A DNA stretch of 52,785 bases from the NCBI GenBank assembly GCA_964555685.1, contig CAZKTO010000011.1:1-52785 (forward strand), in the 5' to 3' direction. A program made the position numbers and the translations under genes. Source of the stretch: CAZKTO01 sp964555685 (lineage in GTDB: Bacteria > Chloroflexota > Dehalococcoidia > SHYB01). A model generated the notes under the pieces. The model saw only the letters and a program-made list of their open reading frames with translations, made no database searches and had not been told where the DNA came from. This document shows positions 23,332-30,811 of this stretch, one piece after another (positions within the stretch are counted from its first letter, which is position 1; each line of letters opens with the position of its first letter).

Positions 23332-24465
23332 CTAGATGCCGAGCTGCTGGGCCACCAACTCCCGGTGATAGTCGCCATCGCCGAAGGCCAGCTCCGCAGC
23401 CTTGGCCCGCCGGAAGTAGAGCTGCATGTCGTGCTCTTTGGTGAAGCCGATGCCGCCGTGGATCTGGTGGCCCAGGGCGCAGACGCGCCGGTAGGCGTCG
23501 CTGACCCACGCCTTGGCCATGGAGACCTCCTTGGAGGAGTCCAGGCCCTCGCTGAGACGCCAGATGGCCTCGTAGGCGATGTACCGGGAGCCGTCCACGT
23601 CCGTCACCATGTTGGCGCAGTGGTGCTGGATGGCCTGGAAGCTGCCAATGGGCCGGCCGAACTGGACGCGCTGCTTGGCGTAGTCCACGCTCATCTCGAG
23701 CACTTTCTGAGCGCCGCCCACCATCTCCGCGCACTTGCCCGAGGCTCCCCACTCGGCGATCTTCCGGACCACGTCCCAGCCCTGGTCCGGCTTGCCCACG
23801 ATGTTGCCCGCAGGCGCCTTCACGTCCTTGAACTGGATCTCGACCTGATGGTCGGAGGCGATCGTCTTCAGCGCCTCGTACTTGATGCCCGGGCTCTTGG
23901 CGTCGACGATGAAGAGGCTGACGCCATCCTCTGGCTTGCCGCCCTTCTTGGTCCGCGCCACCACCAGCAGATGGTCGGCGCCCTGGCCGTAGGAGATAAA
24001 GAGCTTGGTGCCGTTGAGCACGTAGTCGTTGCCCTTCTTCACCGCCTCCAGGGCGACGCCGGAGGCCTCCCAGGTGGCGCTAGGCTCGGTCTGGGCGTAG
24101 ACCCAGATCTCGCTGCCGTCGGCGATCTTGGGCAGGTAGCGCTTCTTCTGCTCCTCGGTGCCGAAGTGCAGGATGGGCATGCCGCAGAGGGCCACCGTCG
24201 AGAAGAAGGGGCCAGGCACCAGGGCTCGCCCGTGCTCCTCGATGAGGACGGACAGGTCCAGGAAGCTGTTCCCCGTCCCGCCGTACTGCTCCGGGAAGGG
24301 GAGCGCCATCCATCCCAGGTCGGCCATCTTCTTCCAGAGCTCGGTGGAGAAGCCCCTGGGGTCCTCCTCCATGGCGCGAACCAGGCTCTTGGGGCACTCC
24401 TTCTCCAGGAACTCCCGCGCCGACTTCTTGATCATCTCCTGCTCTTGCGTAAGGCCGAGGTCCAT
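23332..24465 (-). CDS. acyl-CoA dehydrogenase subunit lacking the usual catalytic Glu
   Basis: A 377-residue flavoprotein of the acyl-CoA dehydrogenase fold: MDLGLTQEQEMIKKSAREF, the FAD/substrate region WVYAQTEPSATWEASGV, RVQFGRPIGSFQAIQHHCA, and HQIHGGIGFTKEHDMQLY. At the MCAD-type Glu (YEG) the sequence is FGD, and at the IVD-type position it has EWGASG instead of an E-R pair. GGAGGAGCAG precedes ATG 24465. Downstream partner of the dehydrogenase at 24550; a heteromeric enzyme with one catalytic subunit is plausible. FAD-dependent alpha,beta-oxidation of an acyl-CoA, substrate unknown. Confidence 0.88.
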   Translation of the reverse strand: MDLGLTQEQEMIKKSAREFLEKECPKSLVRAMEEDPRGFSTELWKKMADLGWMALPFPEQYGGTGNSFLDLSVLIEEHGRALVPGPFFSTVALCGMPILHFGTEEQKKRYLPKIADGSEIWVYAQTEPSATWEASGVALEAVKKGNDYVLNGTKLFISYGQGADHLLVVARTKKGGKPEDGVSLFIVDAKSPGIKYEALKTIASDHQVEIQFKDVKAPAGNIVGKPDQGWDVVRKIAEWGASGKCAEMVGGAQKVLEMSVDYAKQRVQFGRPIGSFQAIQHHCANMVTDVDGSRYIAYEAIWRLSEGLDSSKEVSMAKAWVSDAYRRVCALGHQIHGGIGFTKEHDMQLYFRRAKAAELAFGDGDYHRELVAQQLGI

Positions 24466-24488
24466 CTGCTCCTCCGATCGATCTTTCG

Positions 24489-24549
24489 CCCCGACTCGTC
24501 GGGGCGGTTACTCCAGATTCAGCAGGCTGCCCGCCCCGACACGTCGGGG
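24489..24549. repeat. CCCCGAC-N2-GTCGGGG palindromes, copies 4 and 5
   Basis: Two copies 45 bp apart (24489-24504, centre TC; 24534-24549, centre AC) fill the 84-bp gap between the two dehydrogenase genes. Copy 3 is the variant at 22293-22308 inside the 133-bp element. Confidence 0.8.
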
Positions 24550-25734
24550 CTATCGCGGCAGTCCCAGGCCGCGGGTGGCGATAACGTTGCGCTGGATCTC
24601 GCTGGCTCCGCCGGCGATGGTCATGCCAACGGACGTGTAGTATATCCCGTTCACGCGTCCCCGCAAGGGGGCGTACTTCACCTGGTTCTCGATCTGCCCG
24701 TAGAGCCCCACGATGGTCATGGCCGCGAAGGCGAGGCGCTTGAACACCTCCGTCCCGAAGACCTTGGCCACCGAGGCCTGATAGTCCGGCTTGAGGCCGT
24801 TGGAGGCCATCCACGCGACGTTCAGGGCCAGGTTGCGCGCCACCATGTTCTCGATGGCCGCATCGGCCAGCTTGGCCCGCGTCTCCGGCCTCCTGGCCGA
24901 GGCGATACCCTTGGCCGTGGGATCGTTCAGCAGGCCCAACAGGCCCTCGATGACGCTCCGCCCAATGGCCGAGAAGTTGATGAAGGTGGACCGCTCGCTC
25001 TCCAGCAGGCCCACGGCGTAGTACCAGCCCTGGTTCAGCTCGCCCAGCAGGTTCTGCCGGGGCACCTCCATGTTGTCGAAGAAGACCTGGTTGAAGCCCT
25101 TCATGCCGGCCATGTTGATGATGGGCCGCATGGTAAGGCCCTGCTTGGTGCTCTTGAGGTCCACCAGGAGGCAGCTGATGCCCTTGTGCTTGGGCGCGTC
25201 CTGGTCCGTCCGCACGACGAGGAAATAGTAGTCGGCCCGGTGGGCGCCGCTGGACCAGATCTTGGAGCCGTTGACGACGAAGACATCGCCCCGGAGATCG
25301 GCGCGGGTCTGGAGGCCGGCGAGATCGGAGCCGGCGCCGGGCTCGCTGAAGCCCTGGGCCCACACCACCTCACCCCGGGCGATGGCGCCCAGGTGCTTGC
25401 GCTTCTGCTCCTCACTCCCCACGCGCATGATCGTGGGCCCCACGATGCCGACGCCCATGAGGTCCATCCCCGGCGCGTCGCGGTAGGACATCTCCTCCAT
25501 GAAGACGGTCTGCCGCAGCGGCGAGGCGTCCTGCCCCCCGTAGGCCTTGGGCCATCCCATGGTCAGCCAGCCCCGCTGCGCCAGCTTCCTGCGCATCTGC
25601 CGCTCGAAGCCGTCTTCATCGCCCTCGAACATGGATGAGACGACGCCCGTCCGCTCGGGAGGGACCTCCCGGCGCAGGAACTCGCGGAGCTCCTGGCGGA
25701 AGGCCTCGTCTTCGGGGGAGAAGCGGAAGTCCAT
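24550..25734 (-). CDS. acyl-CoA dehydrogenase
   Basis: A 394-residue flavoprotein starting at ATG 25734 (MDFRFSPEDEAFRQELREFL). It has the N-terminal helical domain, GFSEPGAGSDLAGLQT and the C-terminal GGASEIQRNVIATRGLGLPR. An ER pair occurs in LLESERSTF, where IVD/LCAD-type enzymes place the catalytic Glu. The open frame extends upstream to 26034 but that part is antisense to the regulator gene. It sits between an AsnC-like domain gene and a second dehydrogenase that lacks this Glu. Confidence 0.92.
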   Translation of the reverse strand: MDFRFSPEDEAFRQELREFLRREVPPERTGVVSSMFEGDEDGFERQMRRKLAQRGWLTMGWPKAYGGQDASPLRQTVFMEEMSYRDAPGMDLMGVGIVGPTIMRVGSEEQKRKHLGAIARGEVVWAQGFSEPGAGSDLAGLQTRADLRGDVFVVNGSKIWSSGAHRADYYFLVVRTDQDAPKHKGISCLLVDLKSTKQGLTMRPIINMAGMKGFNQVFFDNMEVPRQNLLGELNQGWYYAVGLLESERSTFINFSAIGRSVIEGLLGLLNDPTAKGIASARRPETRAKLADAAIENMVARNLALNVAWMASNGLKPDYQASVAKVFGTEVFKRLAFAAMTIVGLYGQIENQVKYAPLRGRVNGIYYTSVGMTIAGGASEIQRNVIATRGLGLPR

Positions 25735-25763
25735 GGAGCGGCGCCGCGGGACGGGCTCTCGGC

Positions 25764-26003
25764 TCAGGGCAGCGAGACGGCCAGGCAGGTGACCGTCCGC
25801 ACGATGCCCGAGATGGTGTGGATGCGACTGGTGACCACGTCGCCGACGGCGTTCAGGTCCGCCGCCTCGATGATGGCGATAATATCGTAGGGGCCCGTGA
25901 CGGCGTCCACGGCGGACACGCCCTTGACGCCCTTGAGCGCCGCGGCCACCTCTTTGGTCCGCCCGACGGAGGTCTCGACCAGTACGAAGGCGCGGGTCGC
26001 CAC
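25764..26003 (-). CDS. stand-alone AsnC/Lrp ligand-binding (RAM) domain protein
   Basis: A 79-residue protein starting at GTG 26003 with AAGGAGG 6 nt upstream. It is a complete ferredoxin-like RAM domain (RAFVLVETSVGRTKEVAAAL, then VTGPYDIIAIIEA, and IVRTVTCLAV) without the DNA-binding HTH of full Lrp proteins. Such single-domain proteins bind small molecules, often amino acids, and may modulate partners. It is the first gene of the dehydrogenase operon. Confidence 0.85.
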   Translation of the reverse strand: MATRAFVLVETSVGRTKEVAAALKGVKGVSAVDAVTGPYDIIAIIEAADLNAVGDVVTSRIHTISGIVRTVTCLAVSLP

Positions 26004-26072
26004 TGCCTTCCTCCTTGAGATGACATCGGCGCACAGGCGAGGCTACAGAGCGGAAGTAGGGCGCCGGGTGAC

Positions 26073-26101
26073 ATTCTAGCCCTGGCCCCCAGGCCTGTCA
26101 A
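26073..26101 (-). promoter_or_regulatory. promoter of the acyl-CoA dehydrogenase operon
   Basis: Minus strand TTGACA (26101-26096), 17 bp spacer, TAGAAT (26078-26073): 6/6 and 5/6 consensus matches. Confidence 0.65.
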
Positions 26102-26151
26102 CGAGAGGCAGGGACTGGGGGGTGCGACCCTGGGGCGCGTCCGTCTCGCCT

Positions 26152-26180
26152 TTGCCATCGCCCGCCGGCCACGCTATAGT
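26152..26180 (+). promoter_or_regulatory. promoter of the Rieske-PTPS operon
   Basis: TTGCCA (26152-26157), 17 bp spacer, TATAGT (26175-26180); the start codon follows 20 nt later. Divergent from the promoter at 26073-26101. Confidence 0.6.
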
Positions 26181-26200
26181 AGGCCGTCCGAGGCGGCGGC

Positions 26201-26530
26201 ATGCCCAAGTTCGTCAAGGTGGCACAAGTCGGCGACATTCCGGACGGGACCGGCCGCCTCGTCATGGGCCCGTTCGAGAAGCCCATGGCCCTCTTCCACG
26301 TCCGGGGCCGCTACTACGCCATCAACTACATCTGCCCCCACATGGGCGGGCCCCTGGGCGAGGGGACGCTGGACGGCTACGTCGTCGCCTGCCCGTGGCA
26401 CCAGTGGACCTTCGACGTCCGCGACGGCAAACCCGATCATCCGGGCGGCCACACCGTCTCCGCCTACGAGACGAAGGTCGACGGCGGGGACGTGTACGTG
26501 GGCTGGCTGAAGAACGGGAGCGAGGGCTGA
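26201..26530 (+). CDS. Rieske [2Fe-2S] ferredoxin
   Basis: A 109-residue protein consisting only of a Rieske domain. Cluster ligands are ICPHMGG (C45, H47) and ACPWHQW (C64, H67). It has no membrane anchor, so it is a soluble electron carrier like those of dioxygenases or assimilatory enzymes. Its stop overlaps the start of the next gene (ATGA), making it the first gene of an operon with two 6-pyruvoyl-tetrahydropterin-synthase-like proteins and a reductase. Confidence 0.92.
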   Translation: MPKFVKVAQVGDIPDGTGRLVMGPFEKPMALFHVRGRYYAINYICPHMGGPLGEGTLDGYVVACPWHQWTFDVRDGKPDHPGGHTVSAYETKVDGGDVYVGWLKNGSEG

Positions 26531-26958
26531 TGGCCGGGCCGTCCCTCACCAAGACCTTCGAGTTCTCCGCCTCCCACCGCTACTACCGCGACGAGTGGCC
26601 GGAGGAGGAGAACCGGCGCGTCTTCGGCGCCTGCGCCTACCCCAACGGGCACGGGCACAACTACCTCCTGGAGGTCACCGTGCAGGGGCCCGTGGACCCG
26701 GTCACCGGCATGGTCATCAACCTGGTGGACCTGAAGACCGTCGTCGAGGACGTGCTGGCCGAGTTCGATCACAAGCACCTGAACAAGGACATGGACTACT
26801 TCCGCGACCGTATCCCGACGACCGAGAACCTGGCCACGACGCTCTGGGAGCGTATCGAGGGGCGGCTGCCCCCACCGGCGCGCCTGGCCGGCATCCGCCT
26901 GCACGAGGACGAGGACCTCTTCGTGGAGTACGCCGGGCCAGCAAGGGACGGCGCGTGA
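26530..26958 (+). CDS. 6-pyruvoyl-tetrahydropterin synthase-like protein, copy A
   Basis: A 142-residue PTPS/QueD-fold protein. It has the Zn ligands His16 (FSASHRYY), His41 and His43 in NGHGHNY; the catalytic Cys35 in FGACAYP; the Asp80-His81 pair in EFDHKHLN; and Glu99 in PTTEN for pterin anchoring. The CxxPNGHGHNY form is that of eukaryotic-type PTPS, which removes triphosphate from dihydroneopterin triphosphate. It overlaps the Rieske gene before it and the second PTPS gene after it, each by an ATGA. Confidence 0.9.
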   Translation: MAGPSLTKTFEFSASHRYYRDEWPEEENRRVFGACAYPNGHGHNYLLEVTVQGPVDPVTGMVINLVDLKTVVEDVLAEFDHKHLNKDMDYFRDRIPTTENLATTLWERIEGRLPPPARLAGIRLHEDEDLFVEYAGPARDGA

Positions 26959-27389
26959 TGGGCGAGCGGCAGGGCACGGTCTATCTCTCGCGGCGCTACC
27001 GCTTCGCCGCCTCCCACAAGCTCTACGCTCCCGAGCTCTCCGAGGAGGAGAACCGCCGCATCTTCGGTAAGTGCGCCAACCCCAACGGCCACGGCCACAA
27101 CTACCAGGTCATCGTCACCGTGGCCGGCGCCATCGAACCCAAGACGGGCATGTGCTGCGACCTCGTGGCCCTGGACGGCCTGGTGCGCGACCGCGTGCTG
27201 CGCCGCTACGACCACCGCTATCTGAACCTGGACGGCGAGGACTTCCTGGAGCTCGTGCCCACGGGCGAGAACATCGTGAAGCGCGTGTGGGACCTCCTGG
27301 ACGGGCGCGTGCCCGGCGCCCGCCTCCATCGGGTGCGCCTGGTGGAGACCCGGGACAACTCCTTCGAGTATTCGGGCGGGGGCCCCTAG
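26958..27389 (+). CDS. 6-pyruvoyl-tetrahydropterin synthase-like protein, copy B
   Basis: A 143-residue paralogue of the preceding gene, with all catalytic positions kept: His20, Cys39 (FGKCANPNG), His45 and His47 (GHGHNY), Asp85-His86 (YDHRYLN) and Glu104 (PTGEN). The two copies differ over most of the surface, so they are old paralogues, perhaps forming a mixed hexamer or acting on successive substrates. QueD-like synthesis of carboxytetrahydropterin is an alternative, but no other queuosine genes are nearby. Confidence 0.9.
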   Translation: MGERQGTVYLSRRYRFAASHKLYAPELSEEENRRIFGKCANPNGHGHNYQVIVTVAGAIEPKTGMCCDLVALDGLVRDRVLRRYDHRYLNLDGEDFLELVPTGENIVKRVWDLLDGRVPGARLHRVRLVETRDNSFEYSGGGP

Positions 27390-27391
27390 AC

Positions 27392-28111
27392 GTGCCGTCG
27401 CTGGTGGGCAAGCGCTGCATCGTCACCGGCGCGTCCAGCGGCATCGGCCTCGCCATCGCCCGTCGCTTCGCCCAGGATGGCGCCCACGTGGCCCTCGTCG
27501 CCCGCACGGCCGCGAAGCTGGAGGCCGCCGCCCGGTCCATGGCCGAGGCGCCCGGACGGCGGATCGTCCTCCCGGCCGACCTGACGCGGGACGAGCCCGC
27601 CCGCCAGGTCGTCCAGCGCGCCATCGAGGGCTTCGGCGGCCTCGACGTGCTGGTGAACGCCGCCGGCGCGGCGACCTTCCGTCCCATCGCCGAGACGACG
27701 CCCGAGCAGTGGGACGAGGTGATGGACGCCAACCTCAAGGCCGTCTTCCTGCTCTGCCGGCACGCCGTGCCTCCCATGCTCGCGGCGGGCCGCGGCGATA
27801 TCGTCAACATCGCCTCCATCGCGGCCCATCAAGGCTTCGCGGGCGGCACGGCCTACTGCGCCTCCAAGCACGGCGTGCTGGGCCTCTCGCGGGCCCTCGC
27901 CCTCGAGGTCCGGCGGCAGGGGCTGCGCGTCATCACCGTCTCGCCCGGCTCCGTCGACACGCCGCTCTGGGACCGGCAGGACTGGAGCCCCGAGCGCGCC
28001 AAGATGCTCCACCCCGAGGACGTGGCCGGCGCCGTCCACGCCGCTCTCACCATCTCCGACAACGCCGCCGTGGACGAGCTCATCGTCATGCCCCGGGATG
28101 GGGTGCTGTAA
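27392..28111 (+). CDS. short-chain dehydrogenase/reductase
   Basis: A 239-residue SDR starting at GTG 27392, two nt after the PTPS-B stop. Cofactor motif TGASSGIG near the N terminus, NAAG at about residue 89, catalytic Ser in NIASIAAHQ, and YCASK (Tyr-x-x-x-Lys). An Arg after VALVAR suggests NADPH. By operon position it may reduce a pterin side chain, as sepiapterin reductase does after PTPS in BH4 synthesis, but generic beta-ketoacyl reductase is the alternative. Confidence 0.9.
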   Translation: MPSLVGKRCIVTGASSGIGLAIARRFAQDGAHVALVARTAAKLEAAARSMAEAPGRRIVLPADLTRDEPARQVVQRAIEGFGGLDVLVNAAGAATFRPIAETTPEQWDEVMDANLKAVFLLCRHAVPPMLAAGRGDIVNIASIAAHQGFAGGTAYCASKHGVLGLSRALALEVRRQGLRVITVSPGSVDTPLWDRQDWSPERAKMLHPEDVAGAVHAALTISDNAAVDELIVMPRDGVL

Positions 28112-28429
28112 CAGGGGGAATACCTCGTTATGCGATTCACAAGCGCTCCGGTGCGGAGGCGCCCGTGAAAGCCGCACGCACAACCGTGCCAGTTCGTTGC
28201 CCCCAACAGATTCTTCCGCTATCGGCTGGCCTAGCCCATATCGTAGTAACATGCGTGGCCACGTGGGTAGTCTCGGCACTATCTTCGAGGTGGATTTGCC
28301 CCTGTCTCCTTGGACGGAATTCAAACAGGACTGGCCTTGATAGAGAATCTTCCGTTGGATCCGAAGCGTTACCTGAGGGCAGGCCGAGCTGGCGAGTGAC
28401 CTAGACAGGCTGTTGTCGCTTAAGATTCG
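28112..28429. other. intergenic region without a recognisable gene
   Basis: A 318-bp gap between convergent SDR and TPR genes. It shows only short frames with no RBS, a small CACGTG-containing palindrome (GTGGCCACGTGG near 28255), and no strong terminator. Confidence 0.5.
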
Positions 28430-29971
28430 CTATCGTTGGGCTTTTACCTGTTGCTTAAGGGCTTCAACCTGAGCGGCTGGTCTGCCCATCGTGATGGCCG
28501 TCTGGAAGTCGGCATCGGCCTCGGCGTCTTGGCGCAGGAATAGTCTGGTGACCGCCCGATTCAAGTACGCTTGAGCATCTCGAGGATCCAGTTCGATCAG
28601 TTTGCTGAAATCCGGTAGGGCATCTTGGTAGCGGCGTAGATTGGCGTAGGCGGTCCCCCGAGCTTCGAATGCCAGCGGCAGCCTGGGATCAAGTTCGATG
28701 GCCTTTGTTGCGTCCGCCACAGCCTGGGTAAACTGGCGGAGACGGTTCTCAAGCCGTGCGCGGACCGCATAGGCGAGCGCGTTGGTGGGATCCAACTCGA
28801 TGGCCTTGGTCATATCAGCGATGGCCAGGTCATTCTGCTGTGCGTCGGCGTAGGTTCCACCACGGGCTGTGAAGAAGAGGGTGTCATTCGGACTCAGGTC
28901 GATTGCCTTGGTGAAATCGGCGATCGCCGCCTGGTACTCTTTACGGTCGGTGTACACGAGGCCACGTTGGAAGTACGCCCTAGCCAAGGCAGGATTGAGC
29001 TTTATGGCCTCGCCAAAGTCGGCAATGGCCTCGTTAGGCCTCCCAAGGAGCCTGTGCACTACTCCCCGGTTGAGGTAGTAGTCGGCGACAAAGGCCACGT
29101 TCACGATTTCTTTGGAACGCAACGTCAGATCGATAGCGGTGGAATAATCCGCGAGTGCGCGGTCGTATTGACGCAAACGGAGATAGCTGATTCCACGGTT
29201 GTAGTAGGTGTCACCGAACTCGGGCCTCAACTCGATGGCCTTGTCAAAGTCGGCGATTGCTGGCTCTTCCTGTCTCATATCGGAATAGACGTTTCCTCGG
29301 TTGTGAAAGGCCTCAGGTGCCTTTGGGTCCAGGTCGATAGCCCGATCAAAATCGGCGAGAGCTTCATTGAGCCTGCCGAGGCGGCGATAGGCGATGCCGC
29401 GGGCGATGTAGGCATCGCGAAATCTGGGGTCGTCAGCGATGGCCTTGCTATATTCGGCAACAGCCTCCTCCCAACGCTCTTGCTTTGCGAGCTCCACACC
29501 GGCGTTGAAGTGCTTGACCTTTGGAGGCGCTAAAATACCGCCGCCGCCTTTGCCGGAACGAGTCTTGGGTTCGTAGGTGAACCGTACTGTGGCTTGCACC
29601 TCCGGAGCCAGGGGAGTTTGATCGTTGTTGCTAAGTTCGGCCAGGAAGGTGTGCTGACCACTATGCACATCACTGATCTTCACCTTGGTAGATGCCGTGC
29701 GACGGATGGAGACGCCGTCGATCGTGATGTGGACGTGACCCCGGCCTGGCCGGTTCGCACGGCCGATGTTCTTTGCATCAAGCTTGAAATTGGCGACCTT
29801 CAGCTTGACTTCCACAGCCGTCGCACGTAGCGTCTGCCCCTCCTTGGGTGATTGGATAGTTAGCGTTGGAGGCTTAGAAGGCTTGCCCTGCGCGTAAACG
29901 GTACTGGGGATGGCTATGAGTGCCGCCATCACGATGCAGGTGAGGACTAGGCGAAGGTTGCTCGGTCGCAT
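28430..29971 (-). CDS. secreted tetratricopeptide-repeat protein
   Basis: A 513-residue exported protein. A signal peptide (residues 1-28) ends TVYAQG. An N-terminal beta-sandwich-like domain (about 33-140) contains GHVHITIDG and SGQHTFLAELS, similar to chaperone-like or DUF4399-type Ig folds. From about residue 150 there are around ten TPRs, each with an A-x-x-RG or NRG turn and ADF-x-KAI-x-LDP helix B. TPR arrays mediate protein-protein contacts. The gene has slightly lower GC than its neighbours and stands alone. Confidence 0.88.
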   Translation of the reverse strand: MRPSNLRLVLTCIVMAALIAIPSTVYAQGKPSKPPTLTIQSPKEGQTLRATAVEVKLKVANFKLDAKNIGRANRPGRGHVHITIDGVSIRRTASTKVKISDVHSGQHTFLAELSNNDQTPLAPEVQATVRFTYEPKTRSGKGGGGILAPPKVKHFNAGVELAKQERWEEAVAEYSKAIADDPRFRDAYIARGIAYRRLGRLNEALADFDRAIDLDPKAPEAFHNRGNVYSDMRQEEPAIADFDKAIELRPEFGDTYYNRGISYLRLRQYDRALADYSTAIDLTLRSKEIVNVAFVADYYLNRGVVHRLLGRPNEAIADFGEAIKLNPALARAYFQRGLVYTDRKEYQAAIADFTKAIDLSPNDTLFFTARGGTYADAQQNDLAIADMTKAIELDPTNALAYAVRARLENRLRQFTQAVADATKAIELDPRLPLAFEARGTAYANLRRYQDALPDFSKLIELDPRDAQAYLNRAVTRLFLRQDAEADADFQTAITMGRPAAQVEALKQQVKAQR

Positions 29972-29991
29972 CTGTTGGTTACTCCGCTACT

Positions 29992-30078
29992 TCAAAGGTC
30001 TATTCCCCGGATGAACTCCTGAGCCTTACGCATCGCCTCCGGGATGTCCCGTAAAGAGTCCAGCGATGTCCGTCTCAT
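29992..30078 (-). pseudogene. truncated HepT (DUF86) toxin remnant
   Basis: Directly overlapping the MntA stop (ATGA), a 28-codon frame reads MRRTSLDSLRDIPEAMRKAQ and continues to EFIRGIDL, then TGA. This matches the first helix of HepT (LxDIxEAxxKAxxFxxGxD), whose full length is about 110-140 residues. The catalytic RxxxxxYxH is missing. The toxin has been lost, leaving its antitoxin. Confidence 0.6.
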
Positions 30079-30392
30079 ATCGGGACAACGTCTTCGATTA
30101 CCCGTCGCGCGAGGCGAGGCGTGAGCGCCTGCCGCATGACCAGATCCACGTTCACGCCAAGGAGTTCGGCAACATACCGCCGGAGGGCCACGAACTCCAG
30201 GAGGTCGGGTGGGGACGCGAACTCGACCAGGAGGTCGAGATCACTGCCGGGGCTCTGCTCGCCACGCACATACGACCCAAACAGCCCGAGAGTGGTCACG
30301 CTGTAGCGCGCCCGGAGCTCAGGCAGATGCTCCCGGAGCACACGAGCAAACTCCGCGGCTGGGCCATGCAGCGCAGAGGAAGTCCCTTTCAT
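30075..30392 (-). CDS. MntA-type minimal nucleotidyltransferase (antitoxin)
   Basis: A 105-residue protein with the pol-beta nucleotidyltransferase motif GSYVRG (residues 39-44), SDLDLLVEF (D51, D53) and a third Asp in GVNVDLVMR (D83). In HepT-MntA systems this enzyme AMPylates the HepT toxin. Here the next gene is a 28-codon HepT remnant overlapping by ATGA, so the antitoxin appears orphaned. A TAGAAT sits 10-15 nt before the ATG. Confidence 0.88.
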   Translation of the reverse strand: MKGTSSALHGPAAEFARVLREHLPELRARYSVTTLGLFGSYVRGEQSPGSDLDLLVEFASPPDLLEFVALRRYVAELLGVNVDLVMRQALTPRLARRVIEDVVPI

Positions 30393-30442
30393 AACAGCCC
30401 CATTCTACACTGGAAGAGGCAGGGAGAGAGCGCTTCCAACGG

Positions 30443-30811
30443 TCAATACCCCATCGCCTCCAGCTCATCGTCGCCGATGCCGAAGTGGTGCGCCACCTCG
30501 TGGACGACGGTGCGGCGGACCTCGTCCACGAGGTCATCCTCGCTGGCGAAGGCCGCCTCGACGGCGCCCTGGAAGATAGTGATGCGGTCCGGGAGCACCA
30601 TGCCGTAGTGGGCGCCCCGCTCCGTCAGCGGCACGCCCTCGTAGAGACCCAGCAGGCCGTACCGCGTCGAGGCGCCGTTGTCCCGGAGCTGCTCGCGCGT
30701 GGGCCACATGCGGACCAGCACCTCGACGTTCTCCAGCCGCTCCTGGATCGCCGGCGGCAGACTCTCCAGGGCCCGCGCCACCAGCTCCTCGAACTCGCTC
30801 CTCGGCATCAT
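30443..30811 (-). CDS. small zincin-like metallopeptidase family protein
   Basis: A 122-residue protein with the zinc motif HEVAHHFGIGDDEL (residues 104-117), the HExxHxxGxxD pattern of the Zincin_1 family. It has no signal peptide. The family is widespread in actinobacteria and Chloroflexota, and its substrate is unknown. Its ATG overlaps the stop of the upstream glycosidase gene (ATGA), so translation is coupled. Confidence 0.88.
   Translation of the reverse strand: MMPRSEFEELVARALESLPPAIQERLENVEVLVRMWPTREQLRDNGASTRYGLLGLYEGVPLTERGAHYGMVLPDRITIFQGAVEAAFASEDDLVDEVRRTVVHEVAHHFGIGDDELEAMGY

Noticed and set aside
23167..25638. An 823-codon plus-strand open frame
   Set aside because: Antisense shadow of the two acyl-CoA dehydrogenase genes; composition is typical of the reverse frame of a GC-rich gene and no domain is visible.
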